Assembly (NCBI GenBank): GCA_910588855.1
Contig: CAJUSR010000030.1
Location: forward strand, 1 to 47,719
Reading direction: 5' to 3'
Length of the DNA: 47,719 bases
Origin: an uncultured Kineothrix sp.
GTDB lineage: Bacteria; Bacillota; Clostridia; Lachnospirales; Lachnospiraceae
Shown here: piece after piece, positions 1 through 8,567 of the stretch
Numbering within the stretch: the stretch's first letter is position 1
Layout of the letters: each line of letters starts with the position of its first letter
Made by a program: the position numbers and the translations under genes
Notes under the pieces: model-generated
What the model saw: the letters and a program-made list of their open reading frames with translations, nothing else
The model's database searches: none
Told to the model about the DNA's origin: nothing

Positions 1-56
1 CCCTTATGAGAGTTCGTAACATGAGGGAAAAGGATATAACACAAGGGAAAGCATAA
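1..56 (+). CDS. possible 3' end of an unidentified gene
   Basis: The third plus-strand frame is open from the window edge to a TAA at 54-56 and reads LMRVRNMREKDITQGKA. It is too short to assign. It could be the C-terminus of a gene to the left or a chance open frame. Positions 57-260 after it are AT-rich and show no gene, clear terminator or promoter. Confidence 0.2.
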   Translation, partial: LMRVRNMREKDITQGKA

Positions 57-260
57 GGGCAAACTCACTTGCTATAAATTTAGCATTTTCAAGGGTTTGC
101 GGACTTTTTGAAGATAAAATATAACAGTTAATAAATGCTATAAAAAGTGTCTTATCAGAATTCCTGTTTATTAATGGGATTCGGATATGTCAAACAAGAG
201 AAATTTATTCCGGCTATTGATAGCAGGATAGGTATTTTTTAGAATAAAGGAGGGTTCCAT

Positions 261-818
261 ATGTCTGAAATTTTCGATGAAACAAATATGAAGCAATTTC
301 TAGGGAAGTATATGCCACAGGGGGAAGCTCTGTTAGCTGGTATACATGCGATATCGAAGGAAACGAATATAAGGCAGGTTTTTGAGAAGTGCGCTTACAT
401 GGAAGACCGGATAGTTCCGGATGAAAGGGGAGGGATAATCGCATTAAATAAGAAAAAGTATTCAGCATATGATATTTACATCGGTATTACATCATCTTCG
501 TTGGTAATTGCCGAATGTGAAGAGCATAATTATTTTTATGAATTTGATGATAAGCCGGGGATGGGTGAAAAAGATATACAAGAAGTCGTTTCCGATATGC
601 TGTTATCCGATATTGGAACGTGTTTTCCACTGGCAGATATCCAAAGCTGCGAAATAAAAAAGGGATGGATGGGTTCTGTTAAATGCTTTATTTCAATGAA
701 GAATGGAACCTATTTTAAGCTAGTTTTGCCGAAACTTGGTGGATTGGGTGGGGGTATGCCGCATCACGAGGAATACCGCGATAAAATTATTTCATGTTTG
801 AGCAGAGGGAATGCATAA
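261..818 (+). CDS. hypothetical protein, PH-like fold suspected
   Basis: A 185-residue soluble protein with no signal peptide or membrane segment. The ATG follows a good ribosome binding site (AAAGGAGGGTTCC). The N-terminal third is mixed helix. The middle (about residues 65-95) and C-terminal part (about 130-165, with LADIQSCEIKKGWMGSVKCF) alternate short hydrophobic strands, like the bacterial PH-domain proteins that measure about this length. A Gly-rich loop (KLGGLGGGMPHH) lies near the end. It lies alone on the plus strand, facing away from the tail operon, so it may be a neighbour rather than part of the tail cluster. The function is unknown and the PH-like suggestion is only an impression from the strand pattern. 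Confidence 0.7.
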   Translation: MSEIFDETNMKQFLGKYMPQGEALLAGIHAISKETNIRQVFEKCAYMEDRIVPDERGGIIALNKKKYSAYDIYIGITSSSLVIAECEEHNYFYEFDDKPGMGEKDIQEVVSDMLLSDIGTCFPLADIQSCEIKKGWMGSVKCFISMKNGTYFKLVLPKLGGLGGGMPHHEEYRDKIISCLSRGNA

Positions 819-860
819 AGTTACATAAAGGGCGGCTTTCAGATTATTGGAAAGTTAGAG

Positions 861-919
861 AAGCTAGGCGGGTTGGGCAACAGTTAGAATAAATGCGGTT
901 GCCGACCTTACCTAGCTTT
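861..919. repeat. imperfect inverted repeat in the gap 819-1052
   Basis: The arms 861-881 and 898-919 (starting AAGCTAGG, ending CCTAGCTT) pair with a few mismatches around a 16-nt loop. There is no T-run, so it is not a standard terminator. It lies between two convergent genes (the plus gene ending at 818 and the minus gene ending at 1053). The rest of the 234-bp gap shows nothing recognisable. Confidence 0.45.
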
Positions 920-1052
920 ACTAATGGATAGCTGGTGCTGGAAAGTTATTTTAATGATTTCCTTCCTATTTCAAGTTCGGGAAGAGGCCTGTCTGCCTAA
1001 TCGAGGTCAGTTTACTTCAGCGTCTTAGGGGAAGAAAAACCACTCCGGCATC

Positions 1053-1325
1053 TTATCGCTCTGGCTCTTTGTATTCTACATTGTTGTTGCACAATTCGAT
1101 GACGTGTTTGTCTTCGCTGTAGGTTCTATACAAATAGATATAATCTTTCCGGCTGGTTTGGATGAGGGAAGGATTCCATTCATTTACAAGGCAGCAGCCG
1201 GACAAATAAATATCCGGCTCCGGTATATCGGATTCAAATTTTATCCTGATTTGGTTTTTTCCAATTTGGGAAAATTCGCAGTCGTATATGGTCTTTGGAT
1301 TGCTCATAAAAATAATTTTACTCAT
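1053..1325 (-). CDS. small phage-type protein, last gene on the tail strand
   Basis: A 90-residue protein beginning MSKIIFMSNPKT. I place the start at 1325 because AAGGAG lies 7 nt upstream on the minus strand; a longer open frame upstream lacks such a site. The protein has alternating short strands, two adjacent cysteines (SGCC) and an acidic, polar C-terminus (ELCNNNVEYKEPER). It resembles the short proteins of unknown function often placed after tail-fibre genes in clostridial prophages. It lies just outside the 17-bp inverted repeat at 1423-1439, so a flip of the fibre module would leave it in place. It could be a baseplate or fibre accessory protein, but that is positional inference only. 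Confidence 0.6.
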   Translation of the reverse strand: MSKIIFMSNPKTIYDCEFSQIGKNQIRIKFESDIPEPDIYLSGCCLVNEWNPSLIQTSRKDYIYLYRTYSEDKHVIELCNNNVEYKEPER

Positions 1326-1422
1326 TATCTTTCTCCTTAAAAATGAAATAGGCATGAAACCTGTTAAAATGTTAATAAAAGTGGGTAGGTTGTGCGGTGG
1401 TTTTAGTTGAAAAAGGTAGTTG

Positions 1423-1439
1423 ATTAAACAGCGATTTAA
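1423..1439 (+). repeat. left 17-bp inverted repeat flanking the fibre module
   Basis: ATTAAACAGCGATTTAA here is a perfect reverse complement of 3089-3105. The two copies bracket the fibre gene and an oppositely oriented orphan frame, a layout seen in invertible tail-fibre segments. No recombinase gene is in the window. Confidence 0.7.
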
Positions 1440-1543
1440 CAATTGTATATAGTGCCATTAGATAAATGATGTGTAAATGGAAATTACTTAAAAATAACAG
1501 CATATCAGAAATGGAATTGTGGGAACTAGACTAGTTGTTGGAA

Positions 1544-2407
1544 TTATGGCGGTGTGATGCTTTTCCATCCTGACCAGTTTTCTGTATTATAAAAATTAGT
1601 CCATATTCGACCGCATAATGGATAAAATTCTTCGACCTTCACAAATAAATGTGCATTGTCAAACCAGTAACACTGCCATATGCCTAAAAAGGTGCCGGTT
1701 ACAGGGGAATTTTCAGTCGGATTTAAAATAAGCCGGGTTTTATTCGCATCATGGTTTTCAATGGATAAACTTACAAACAACAAATTATCTTTATATTTAT
1801 CTCGTGCGATATTCGTAAAATATTGTTTTTTAGTAACAAAATTTAAATTGCCGTTTAATATACTAACAGCTTTGCTGGAAGCAGCTATGTAATCGGATTC
1901 GGAATTTAGGTCTGATGTTATACCACGGATATTCCCTACATTGGTTCCCAGAATCTTGAGGCCCTGCACAATAGCAGAAAAACTTTTCTTCATATTTGAT
2001 AAAGTAGTGAAAATATTCTCTCCGCTTTTAATTTTATTGCTTGTTGTTTCTGCTGCCGCATTTGCAGCGGTTAGGGTTTCGTATGCCTGTGTGCTGTCAT
2101 CGAAAGTAGGAGTTATGATATTTGTCATAGTGCTTTCCAATGTATTGCCATCGGCCATACTTACATTTTCAGCATAGATATTTTTTATCTCAGAACCATT
2201 TTTTCCACGTGGTATTCCAAAGTCGATATAGTTATTTAACCCATCGTTACGAATATCAACGGTTGCGTTCTGGTCTGGATTTAAAGTTGTTACGTTTCCT
2301 TTGAATATTTTTGGGGTTATTCCATTTAATTGTTCAGGTGTGAAATCTTCGTATGTAAAGGAATCTCCTTTATCTCCAACTACTTTTCCTAAATTGATTT
2401 TTGGCAT
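1544..2407 (-). CDS. tail fibre / receptor-binding protein
   Basis: A 287-residue protein, start supported by CAAGGAGG 9 nt upstream. The N-terminus has short collagen-like or turn-rich stretches (GKVVGDKGDS, then GIPRGKNGSEIKNI at about residues 65-80). These resemble phage fibre proteins that hang from a BppU-like baseplate. A predicted helical shaft (AETTSNKIKSGENIFTTLSN) follows. The C-terminal third is rich in aromatics and strands (IWQCYWFDNAHLF, FYNTENWSGWKSI), like the knob of pyocin and phage side fibres. The inferred role is binding the target cell surface. It is separated from the preceding tail gene by 828 bp, has its own host-type promoter, and lies between 17-bp inverted repeats, so it may be an exchangeable or invertible module. 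Confidence 0.75.
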   Translation of the reverse strand: MPKINLGKVVGDKGDSFTYEDFTPEQLNGITPKIFKGNVTTLNPDQNATVDIRNDGLNNYIDFGIPRGKNGSEIKNIYAENVSMADGNTLESTMTNIITPTFDDSTQAYETLTAANAAAETTSNKIKSGENIFTTLSNMKKSFSAIVQGLKILGTNVGNIRGITSDLNSESDYIAASSKAVSILNGNLNFVTKKQYFTNIARDKYKDNLLFVSLSIENHDANKTRLILNPTENSPVTGTFLGIWQCYWFDNAHLFVKVEEFYPLCGRIWTNFYNTENWSGWKSITPP

Positions 2408-2479
2408 AATAAATACCTCCTTGTTTTTGTATGGTTATTATGGAACAAAGTTTTACGTAAAAAGTAAAGGCAGAAGTGG

Positions 2480-2509
2480 AGTATAAACTTATATTATACC
2501 TAGTGCCAA
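2480..2509 (-). promoter_or_regulatory. sigma-A-type promoter for the fibre gene
   Basis: On the minus strand TTGGCA (2504-2509) and TATACT (2480-2485) are separated by 18 bp, about 70 bp upstream of the fibre start. A separate promoter would let the fibre be made independently of the upstream tail operon. Confidence 0.5.
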
Positions 2510-2598
2510 CAGCCTTTATGGTTACTTAATATACAGTTGTGATTTTATTTTGATGTGAAATAGTTTCTTGCTAGAATGAAACAATGAGTTGATGCGCT

Positions 2599-2967
2599 TT
2601 GGTGGGAGTAAAGTATACTTTGTATGAATTAAACGGCAATTTAACAAAAATAGCATATGAACATTATAGGGTAAAAATATTGCCGGGAGGCAGTGTCGTT
2701 TTGACTTATGAAGGCTCTCCACTCCAACAGAACCATAATTATATCATCCAGCTATCTACAATATATACATCTACATTTCAGTATAGGAGGTATCTTCTTA
2801 GAGACAACGTGATACGTATAATTGATAATATAGCTCCGGCTAATCTTACTGCAAATTTTAATGTACCGGAATTGCAGATAATTGATGGTGTTGCTCAAGT
2901 ACATTTTGAGGATGACAAATCCACACATGAGTATTATGTAGCTGTTATTGTTGAATATTTGGGCTGA
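2599..2967 (+). pseudogene. orphan frame opposite to the tail genes; possible silent fibre or baseplate segment
   Basis: An open frame of about 120 codons that opens right after a TGA at 2590 and offers only TTG (2599) or GTG (2602) as start, with no ribosome binding site. The product is strand-rich (KYTLYELNGNLTKIAYEHYRV, NFNVPELQIIDGVAQVHF) and looks like a structural protein rather than a random shadow. It lies inside the inverted-repeat-bounded segment and points the other way from the fibre. It may be a silent cassette, a 5'-truncated relic, or a real small gene with a weak start. Confidence 0.4.
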
Positions 2968-3088
2968 AAATCCTTTATCTAAATCTAAACAATTTTTCAT
3001 AGACTAGTTAAAGCTATATCTTTCCTGCCCAATTGATACTGCAGATTTTAAACCCTGATAGTGTATGCTTTAATGATTACGAATACAA

Positions 3089-3105
3089 TTAAATCGCTGT
3101 TTAAT
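3089..3105 (-). repeat. right 17-bp inverted repeat flanking the fibre module
   Basis: A perfect reverse complement of 1423-1439. It lies between the orphan plus-strand frame and the 3' end of the BppU-like gene. Outside the 17 bp both copies continue with a similar ATTGTAT, but with a 3-nt offset. Confidence 0.7.
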
Positions 3106-3180
3106 TAAAAATGAATAAAATTGAATAGTTTATCTTTTAGCATACAAAACTTACCAATTCATCATTGCCTAATAAAACAA

Positions 3181-3227
3181 ATGAACTATTGATTTCTTCC
3201 GTCAATGGAATACATTCAATAGTTCAT
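3181..3227. terminator. long-loop hairpin after the BppU-like gene
   Basis: ATGAACTATTGA (3181-3192) and TCAATAGTTCAT (3216-3227) form a perfect 12-bp stem with a 23-nt loop, 9 bp beyond the stop codon of the minus-strand gene. It lacks a T-run, so it may be an RNA 3' end or a recombination-related palindrome rather than an intrinsic terminator. Confidence 0.45.
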
Positions 3228-3235
3228 CATCCTAA

Positions 3236-4333
3236 TTATTCAATTGTGAGGATTAGGCATCCATCGTTATCAATATGGGCGTCCGGTGGGTTATCTCCGT
3301 CAGTATAATAGAGCATAAGATTTCCTTCTTCAATTTCAAAAGCAATTTGCCCTTCTACGGTTGTGATGACACCATCTTTCCCATCAATGCCGTCTTTTCC
3401 GTCTTTGCCGTTAAAATACCCGGATGCAATTTTATTTTCTAAATCATTAGAGATATTATCGGCGCGTTCCGTAGCTTTATTGGCATTTGTGGATGCTGTT
3501 TCTGCCAAGTCGGCGGCTGTGTTTGCATTTGTCGTTGCTATCGTTACATTACGAATGGAACTTGCAAATGTATCTTGCCGCTGTTGTTCGGCATTCCTTC
3601 TATCAGTTTCGCTTTGCTGCCTTTCGTTTTCATTTGCAATACGCTGATTTTCATTTGCAATTCTTATCTGTTCTGCGTCCGATACCGTATTGCTTAATTG
3701 ATTCATTGCATGAATGGTATCATTTGCAGTATTTGTGGCAGCAATGCAGTCTGTGGTGGCATTGTTGCATTCTTGCGTAGCGTTTATTGCATTTTCTGTT
3801 GCTTCGATGCAGTTATCGGTTGCCTCATTAGAATTCTGGATGACATTTTCCATCTCAGATTTCAGACCGGATAAGTCTGCTTGGATTTGATGTACTTGGT
3901 TAATCTTTTCGACTAAGAGCCCAAATTCATTGGAAGAAGTAACATATCCTACATCGAAACTGGATTTTGAAATAATGATAAAGAATGGGAATGAGGTAAG
4001 AGCCCTGTTTTCCAAATTGGACATAATAGATACTTCATAATTGCTGCGCCCGGATACAGCAGACATTTGCTGGGTTATTTCGACGCGGATAGTATTGTTG
4101 TCCAGAATCTGGCATTCATTAAAAATCATGTTATTGTCCGGTTTTGTTCCCCGGATAATCACGGTGACCGCTTCCCTATTTACAGTATAGGGCTGGCCGT
4201 TATTCATAAGTGAGATATCAACGTATCTCGTTCCATACCCATCGCCCTGTATACCCTTCACAAACAGGAAATTGTTATTGCTTGCGAAGTCAACGGTATA
4301 TTGCTGGATGAGGGGAGTAATTGCATTTGGCAT
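3236..4333 (-). CDS. BppU-like baseplate upper protein with collagen-like repeat
   Basis: A 365-residue structural protein, start supported by AAAGGAGGATTTCC. Residues 1-140 form a strand-rich head (FLFVKGIQGDGYGTRYVDISLMNNGQPY) of the kind that opens BppU-family baseplate proteins of Gram-positive siphoviruses. Residues ~150-300 are a long alanine/asparagine-rich coiled coil (repeats such as NEATDNC, ATENAINATQ, RIANENERQ). GKDGKDGIDGKDG at about 307-320 is a collagen-like segment, followed by a short acidic C-terminal domain. The inferred role is to link the baseplate to the receptor-binding fibre. It follows the Tal and 74-residue genes in the same direction, with a 27-bp gap. Confidence 0.8.
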   Translation of the reverse strand: MPNAITPLIQQYTVDFASNNNFLFVKGIQGDGYGTRYVDISLMNNGQPYTVNREAVTVIIRGTKPDNNMIFNECQILDNNTIRVEITQQMSAVSGRSNYEVSIMSNLENRALTSFPFFIIISKSSFDVGYVTSSNEFGLLVEKINQVHQIQADLSGLKSEMENVIQNSNEATDNCIEATENAINATQECNNATTDCIAATNTANDTIHAMNQLSNTVSDAEQIRIANENQRIANENERQQSETDRRNAEQQRQDTFASSIRNVTIATTNANTAADLAETASTNANKATERADNISNDLENKIASGYFNGKDGKDGIDGKDGVITTVEGQIAFEIEEGNLMLYYTDGDNPPDAHIDNDGCLILTIE

Positions 4334-4360
4334 GGAAATCCTCCTTTCTGGGAATAGTGG

Positions 4361-4585
4361 TTATTCGGAATCTTTGTTGGTTTGGTCATTAAGTTCGTCA
4401 TTAGGGTTGCTTTTGGCTTTATTTTGGGCTTCTTCGAGGCATTCTTTGTTGATTTGTGCGTAATATAAATGTTCTAAGTTGTTCATAACATCTTTTAAAA
4501 TAAAATAAGCAGCCCCAATATCGAGGCCGCTTTCACTAATGGAATAACTGATTTGTTCTTTTAATAGTTGATATTTTTTAGCCAT
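4361..4585 (-). CDS. small helical protein in the tail operon
   Basis: A 74-residue protein with a strong ribosome binding site (TGGAGGAGC before ATG). It is mostly helical (MAKKYQLLKEQISYSISESG, AAYFILKDVMNNLEHLYYAQ) with a charged, disordered C-terminus (NDELNDQTNKDSE). It is placed 15 bp after the Tal gene and before the BppU-like gene. Similar short helical proteins occur between tail-tip genes of Firmicutes phages. The function is unknown; baseplate accessory or chaperone is a guess from position. Confidence 0.7.
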   Translation of the reverse strand: MAKKYQLLKEQISYSISESGLDIGAAYFILKDVMNNLEHLYYAQINKECLEEAQNKAKSNPNDELNDQTNKDSE

Positions 4586-4600
4586 TATGCTCCTCCATAT

Positions 4601-7600
4601 TTAACCTATAAGTATATAAAGATCCTCGCTTGAAACATTAAGTTTGCCAACTACTCTTACGGGATTGCCATCTACGTCTTTGCAAAAGATATAATCTCCC
4701 CCTACAGCAGTTGTAATGTTTATCCATTTCCATTGAGCAGTTCTATTGTCTAATTTTAATTGTGAGGTAGAAACCGCATTAGCTGTTAGGTCTTTTGTTT
4801 TTATTTTAGTACTTAAATTGTTAAAGCCTTGCTGCATATTAGTAAAGTTTTCACATTGTAGTAATTTGGTGTTGATATAGTTGTTGTCAATTGTTTCTTC
4901 AGCAAGACTTTTGATATGTTCTATACATGTTCCGTTAAACGGAGAAGCAACATTGCTTCCAAAATAAGAAGAACCACTAAAATTGCCCCATGTAGTTCCA
5001 TCATTATATCCAATTCCGCCAAACGAACTCCCGGAACGCACATTGCTGATATGTACGTCTTCAAAACTTGCCCGCCCGTCGGAATTAATCCACCATTTAT
5101 TGTTTTCGGAGCGGATGGAGTTGTTGCTGATTCTGGCGCCGCCGATGGTTCCCGATTTGGCAGTAAGGTCGCCGTAGGGCGTAACTTGGAATGCGCTGTT
5201 TGCCCCCAGGGCAATGCCGTCTGTACCAAGGTATATCCCATTTGCCGCATCCGAGATAGAAGATTTTCCGCTGTACAGCTTATGCTGTTCCAGTACAAAA
5301 CCGTTTGTGCCTCCCAGATATCCTCTTTCGGCATAGAAAGTTCCGTCGTTCGTAAGTTTTAGCACGTTATTGGCGCCTAAGGCGATGCCGTCTGTGCCTA
5401 TATAAACTCCGTTGGCACTGGAAGTGATGGAATTTTTCTGACAATATATTTTACCGTCTTCAATCACAAACGCATTTTGTCCGCCAATCCATCCTCTTTC
5501 TGCTTTAATGGTTCCTTTGACCGTAAGCACACCGTTTTCATCTAAGGTCAGTTTTGGCTCATTGTTTGCATTAAATTCAAAGGTGCCTTTGTTCAAATTA
5601 ATATGTGTTCCTGTTTTTTGGGCGGAATAGTTTGTGGATTGCAGGAGCCCGCCGTATATTTCGCTGCCTTCAATTACGGAAGCGTTGATGTAACCGGCCA
5701 GTACCAAATGGGCAATCAGGCCGAAATCGTTGTAAGTTACCCCCTTTTTCGTGTATTGCACCCGCCCTAAAGCGGTTTTTATGGACTGGAAATCATCGTC
5801 GCTGAAAAGGATTTGTGAGTCGCCGATAAAGATTCTGTCATCCGGGTATTTTGATTCCGGTGTGTTGCTTATAATGATTCCGCGGTCGTCAATTTTTACA
5901 TCGGATTTCGACGTTTTAAGGGATTCCCCGGCTGCAAGCAACCCGTTTGCGATAGCTTTTGTAATGTCATCGGCATCTTTATTTGCACGGTTCCAATTGC
6001 TGCTGTTGAAGGAAACCGTGGTGGCAACAGAAGTAGCGGTATCAATAGCTTTGGTCGTATCCGTAAAAAGGTTTTTCCCTTTCACTTTATTCATATTGCC
6101 GAATGTGACGGAGAAACTGTCCGGATGATAAAAATCCATATCCACGGTCAATAATCTTGCTTTGATAACATAATCGTCACGGATGATGATATGGATATAA
6201 TTTCCCGGCTCAAAGTTGGCTGTGGAACTTCTAAATTCTTCCATTTCAAAAAGATTCATGATTTCGGCACGGAACTGCAATTGGGGCTGGGATACTTTCC
6301 GCAATTCCTTTTGCCCGAAAGCGAGCATTTCTTTCAACATGTCCATCCGCTGGGAATCGGTCATCGTGTCGGTAGCTATAAAATTGGAAGAGGATAGTTC
6401 ATCTTCGCGGATAAATTTTGTAAGCTCCTGTAATTGATTAGCCGTAAAATTGTTGGGCATGCTGATAGCCGAAATAATATTGTCCATCTGAGTCCCGGTG
6501 GAGGCTTGTTGGGATTTTAAGGTTTCAATTTGCCTTTGGACGACTGAAATCTGTGCTTTGATAGCATGGATGGCATTGCATACCGGAAGGTACAGTCTGG
6601 CATAGTCTGCATGTTCCTGTTTGCCCTGCCCGGCTTTTATCATAATCGCCTGCTTCTGCTCATAAGAAGCGAGTTTTTCCTGCAGCGGAACTAACCCGTA
6701 CTCTGCCCAGTTTGTGCTTTCCGTGTTGGAAGGCATTTTTTCATTGGTAAGGTAATTGATTTGCTTGTAATAATTTTGATATTGGGTAAGGAGGGAAGTG
6801 TAGCCAGGCATGTGGCTCTTCCACTTTTGGCTCCACTTGCTGTAAGCGTCCAACAGCCCTTTGCTCATAAATTCGGGGGAATTGAAATAGTCAAGCATAT
6901 ATATTTTGTCATATCCCATATTCACTTCACGCAAATCCAGATTATCCGCGCCGGTAACCGTAAGGCATGTTTTTATGTCGTCGATGGAAGAGGAGATATC
7001 CGTATTTTTTAAAAGATTGTCATAAGAAATAAATATATCGGTATCGTTCCCTGCCGTATCCTCCGCATATACGTTAATCCGTTGATGCAGTGTATCAAAT
7101 AAAAAAATACATTGAAAAGCTGTAGCAACGTCTTGGGTAAGGAAAGAATAAATATCTTGCCTTGTCGTGTCAAAACATCTTTCCAATGTCATAAGGGAGG
7201 TATCTACATGCCCGATGGACCAATCCGGGCATTTTTCCAAAACCAGATGTAAAAGGCTTTTCTCCGGGTTGGAAAGGTTATAAAATTTCACATGGTCTAT
7301 GCTTCCCGTTGTTCCCATATTGATTGTGAACAGTTCAAGGTATTTTTGGCCTAACATGGTTTCGGTGCCAATTGCTTCACAGCTCTTGCATTCCAGATTT
7401 TGCCCTTTTGATTCCGTGTCCACGTCTGAAATGATAAAACGGCCGAATCCATCTACCTCGATGAACTGCCCTTCCACAATGGAGTCATATGCCGGGTTTT
7501 TCTCATTGTCTGTCAACATATAAGTCTTAAATTGGATGACATCGGGGGCATTGAATTTAAAAAAATAGTTCTTTTCCGTGCAGTTTAAGGTATATATCCT

Positions 7601-7678
7601 GTCATTGTTTGCTTTTGTAAGGATATAGGCGGGCGGTACCAGATTGCCGAAAAAATCTTTGTGGAATATTATGCTCAT
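4601..7678 (-). CDS. Tal-like tail-tip protein (minor structural protein)
   Basis: A 1025-residue protein overlapping the Dit gene by 4 bp (stop/start overlap), which implies translational coupling. Residues 1-290 match the strand-rich base of tail-associated (Tal, gp27-like) proteins, with an early KANNDRIYTLNC and repeated beta strands. Residues ~300-460 are coiled coil. Residues ~500-560 resume a beta domain (NYIHIIIRDDYVIKARLLTV). After ~610 comes a repetitive beta shaft. One unit with TDGIALGAN occurs at about residues 760 and 817, spaced ~57 residues, each preceded by an AERG(W/Y)(I/L)GG element. The C-terminal 130 residues are unique. Family role: closing the tail tube and anchoring the baseplate. 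I see no clear peptidase or muramidase motif, so wall-degrading activity cannot be claimed. Confidence 0.85.
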   Translation of the reverse strand: MSIIFHKDFFGNLVPPAYILTKANNDRIYTLNCTEKNYFFKFNAPDVIQFKTYMLTDNEKNPAYDSIVEGQFIEVDGFGRFIISDVDTESKGQNLECKSCEAIGTETMLGQKYLELFTINMGTTGSIDHVKFYNLSNPEKSLLHLVLEKCPDWSIGHVDTSLMTLERCFDTTRQDIYSFLTQDVATAFQCIFLFDTLHQRINVYAEDTAGNDTDIFISYDNLLKNTDISSSIDDIKTCLTVTGADNLDLREVNMGYDKIYMLDYFNSPEFMSKGLLDAYSKWSQKWKSHMPGYTSLLTQYQNYYKQINYLTNEKMPSNTESTNWAEYGLVPLQEKLASYEQKQAIMIKAGQGKQEHADYARLYLPVCNAIHAIKAQISVVQRQIETLKSQQASTGTQMDNIISAISMPNNFTANQLQELTKFIREDELSSSNFIATDTMTDSQRMDMLKEMLAFGQKELRKVSQPQLQFRAEIMNLFEMEEFRSSTANFEPGNYIHIIIRDDYVIKARLLTVDMDFYHPDSFSVTFGNMNKVKGKNLFTDTTKAIDTATSVATTVSFNSSNWNRANKDADDITKAIANGLLAAGESLKTSKSDVKIDDRGIIISNTPESKYPDDRIFIGDSQILFSDDDFQSIKTALGRVQYTKKGVTYNDFGLIAHLVLAGYINASVIEGSEIYGGLLQSTNYSAQKTGTHINLNKGTFEFNANNEPKLTLDENGVLTVKGTIKAERGWIGGQNAFVIEDGKIYCQKNSITSSANGVYIGTDGIALGANNVLKLTNDGTFYAERGYLGGTNGFVLEQHKLYSGKSSISDAANGIYLGTDGIALGANSAFQVTPYGDLTAKSGTIGGARISNNSIRSENNKWWINSDGRASFEDVHISNVRSGSSFGGIGYNDGTTWGNFSGSSYFGSNVASPFNGTCIEHIKSLAEETIDNNYINTKLLQCENFTNMQQGFNNLSTKIKTKDLTANAVSTSQLKLDNRTAQWKWINITTAVGGDYIFCKDVDGNPVRVVGKLNVSSEDLYILIG

Positions 7679-8496
7679 AGGACAAACCCCACCTTTCTTG
7701 GAACCTTATATGTAAAGGTAATCTGTATGTTATGGCTTACCCTAAATTCATTTTTTCCTGGAACCAGCCGGATAAAATGCATGTTAAAATCGTTGCATAT
7801 AATCCTTGATGGGTGGGAGGAGGACAACAGATTGTTCTGGGAATCCATAGTAATCACTTCGCCTGCAGACAAAGATTTAAAGGAAGTAATCCAATGATTG
7901 TCTGTAATATTAGTTATAGATAAGTTGGAAATAGCGGTATTCGACCGGATGGTTACTTTTGGCAGCAAATAGCTATATAAATCGTCGGAGGTATTGAAAA
8001 ATATCAGGTTGGAGGAAGGCGAAGCCTGAAAGGTGTAATGGAAGTCGTTTGACCAGGCAAAGGGGGAATCGCATTCCATATCCAGAATAATGCCTACAAT
8101 CCGTCCGGCGGCTTTCTGGTATCTGACATTTGTTACCCGGATGTTGAAGAAAAGCAGTTCGTCAAACTCGTAGGAAAATATCTGCATCCGTTTATAGCCC
8201 CAAAATCCTGTCAGTTGCCTTAAAATTTCGCGGCATTCATGTTCAGTGAAGTATTTATTAACATTAATGTTTGCATTGGGGTCTTTGATTAAGGTAGCGG
8301 TGGGCTTTAACTTTGAATGAAAAGAAGAACCAAGATATACCGGCACCGGTTTTTGCCCGATGTATTCTTCAATTGTGTCATGGTTCATGCCAAGTTCTTC
8401 ATCGGATGAATCCGTGTTTTCAAAAGAAGAAAGGATTAGCCCGTAATTGCTTAATTGGAAATCCCCAATGATTGCGTCTAACCCGAAAATATTCAT
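7675..8496 (-). CDS. distal tail protein (Dit-like)
   Basis: A 273-residue protein taken from the ATG at 8496, which has GGTGAT about 5 nt upstream; a GTG at 8505 is an alternative. It begins MNIFGLDAIIGDF. A conserved-looking basic strand follows (FHSKLKPTATLIKDPN), then HECREILRQLTGFWGYKRMQI at about 115-135, typical of phage tail proteins of the Dit family (N-terminal ring-forming domain plus a C-terminal galectin-like domain). Dit forms the hexameric hub between tail tube and Tal. The position directly after the tape measure and coupled to Tal fits the classic order in siphoviruses. Confidence 0.85.
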   Translation of the reverse strand: MNIFGLDAIIGDFQLSNYGLILSSFENTDSSDEELGMNHDTIEEYIGQKPVPVYLGSSFHSKLKPTATLIKDPNANINVNKYFTEHECREILRQLTGFWGYKRMQIFSYEFDELLFFNIRVTNVRYQKAAGRIVGIILDMECDSPFAWSNDFHYTFQASPSSNLIFFNTSDDLYSYLLPKVTIRSNTAISNLSITNITDNHWITSFKSLSAGEVITMDSQNNLLSSSHPSRIICNDFNMHFIRLVPGKNEFRVSHNIQITFTYKVPRKVGFVL

Positions 8497-8567
8497 AATT
8501 ATCACCAGCTTTCTGTGTTTGCTTTAAGAAAATCCGCGCCCATTTTCAGGGCGCGGCATTGAACATG

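Noticed and set aside
4916..5362. Plus-strand frame of ~148 codons inside the Tal gene
   Set aside because: It mirrors the repetitive beta shaft in the opposite strand, has no ribosome binding site and its product is low-complexity and Cys/Arg rich.
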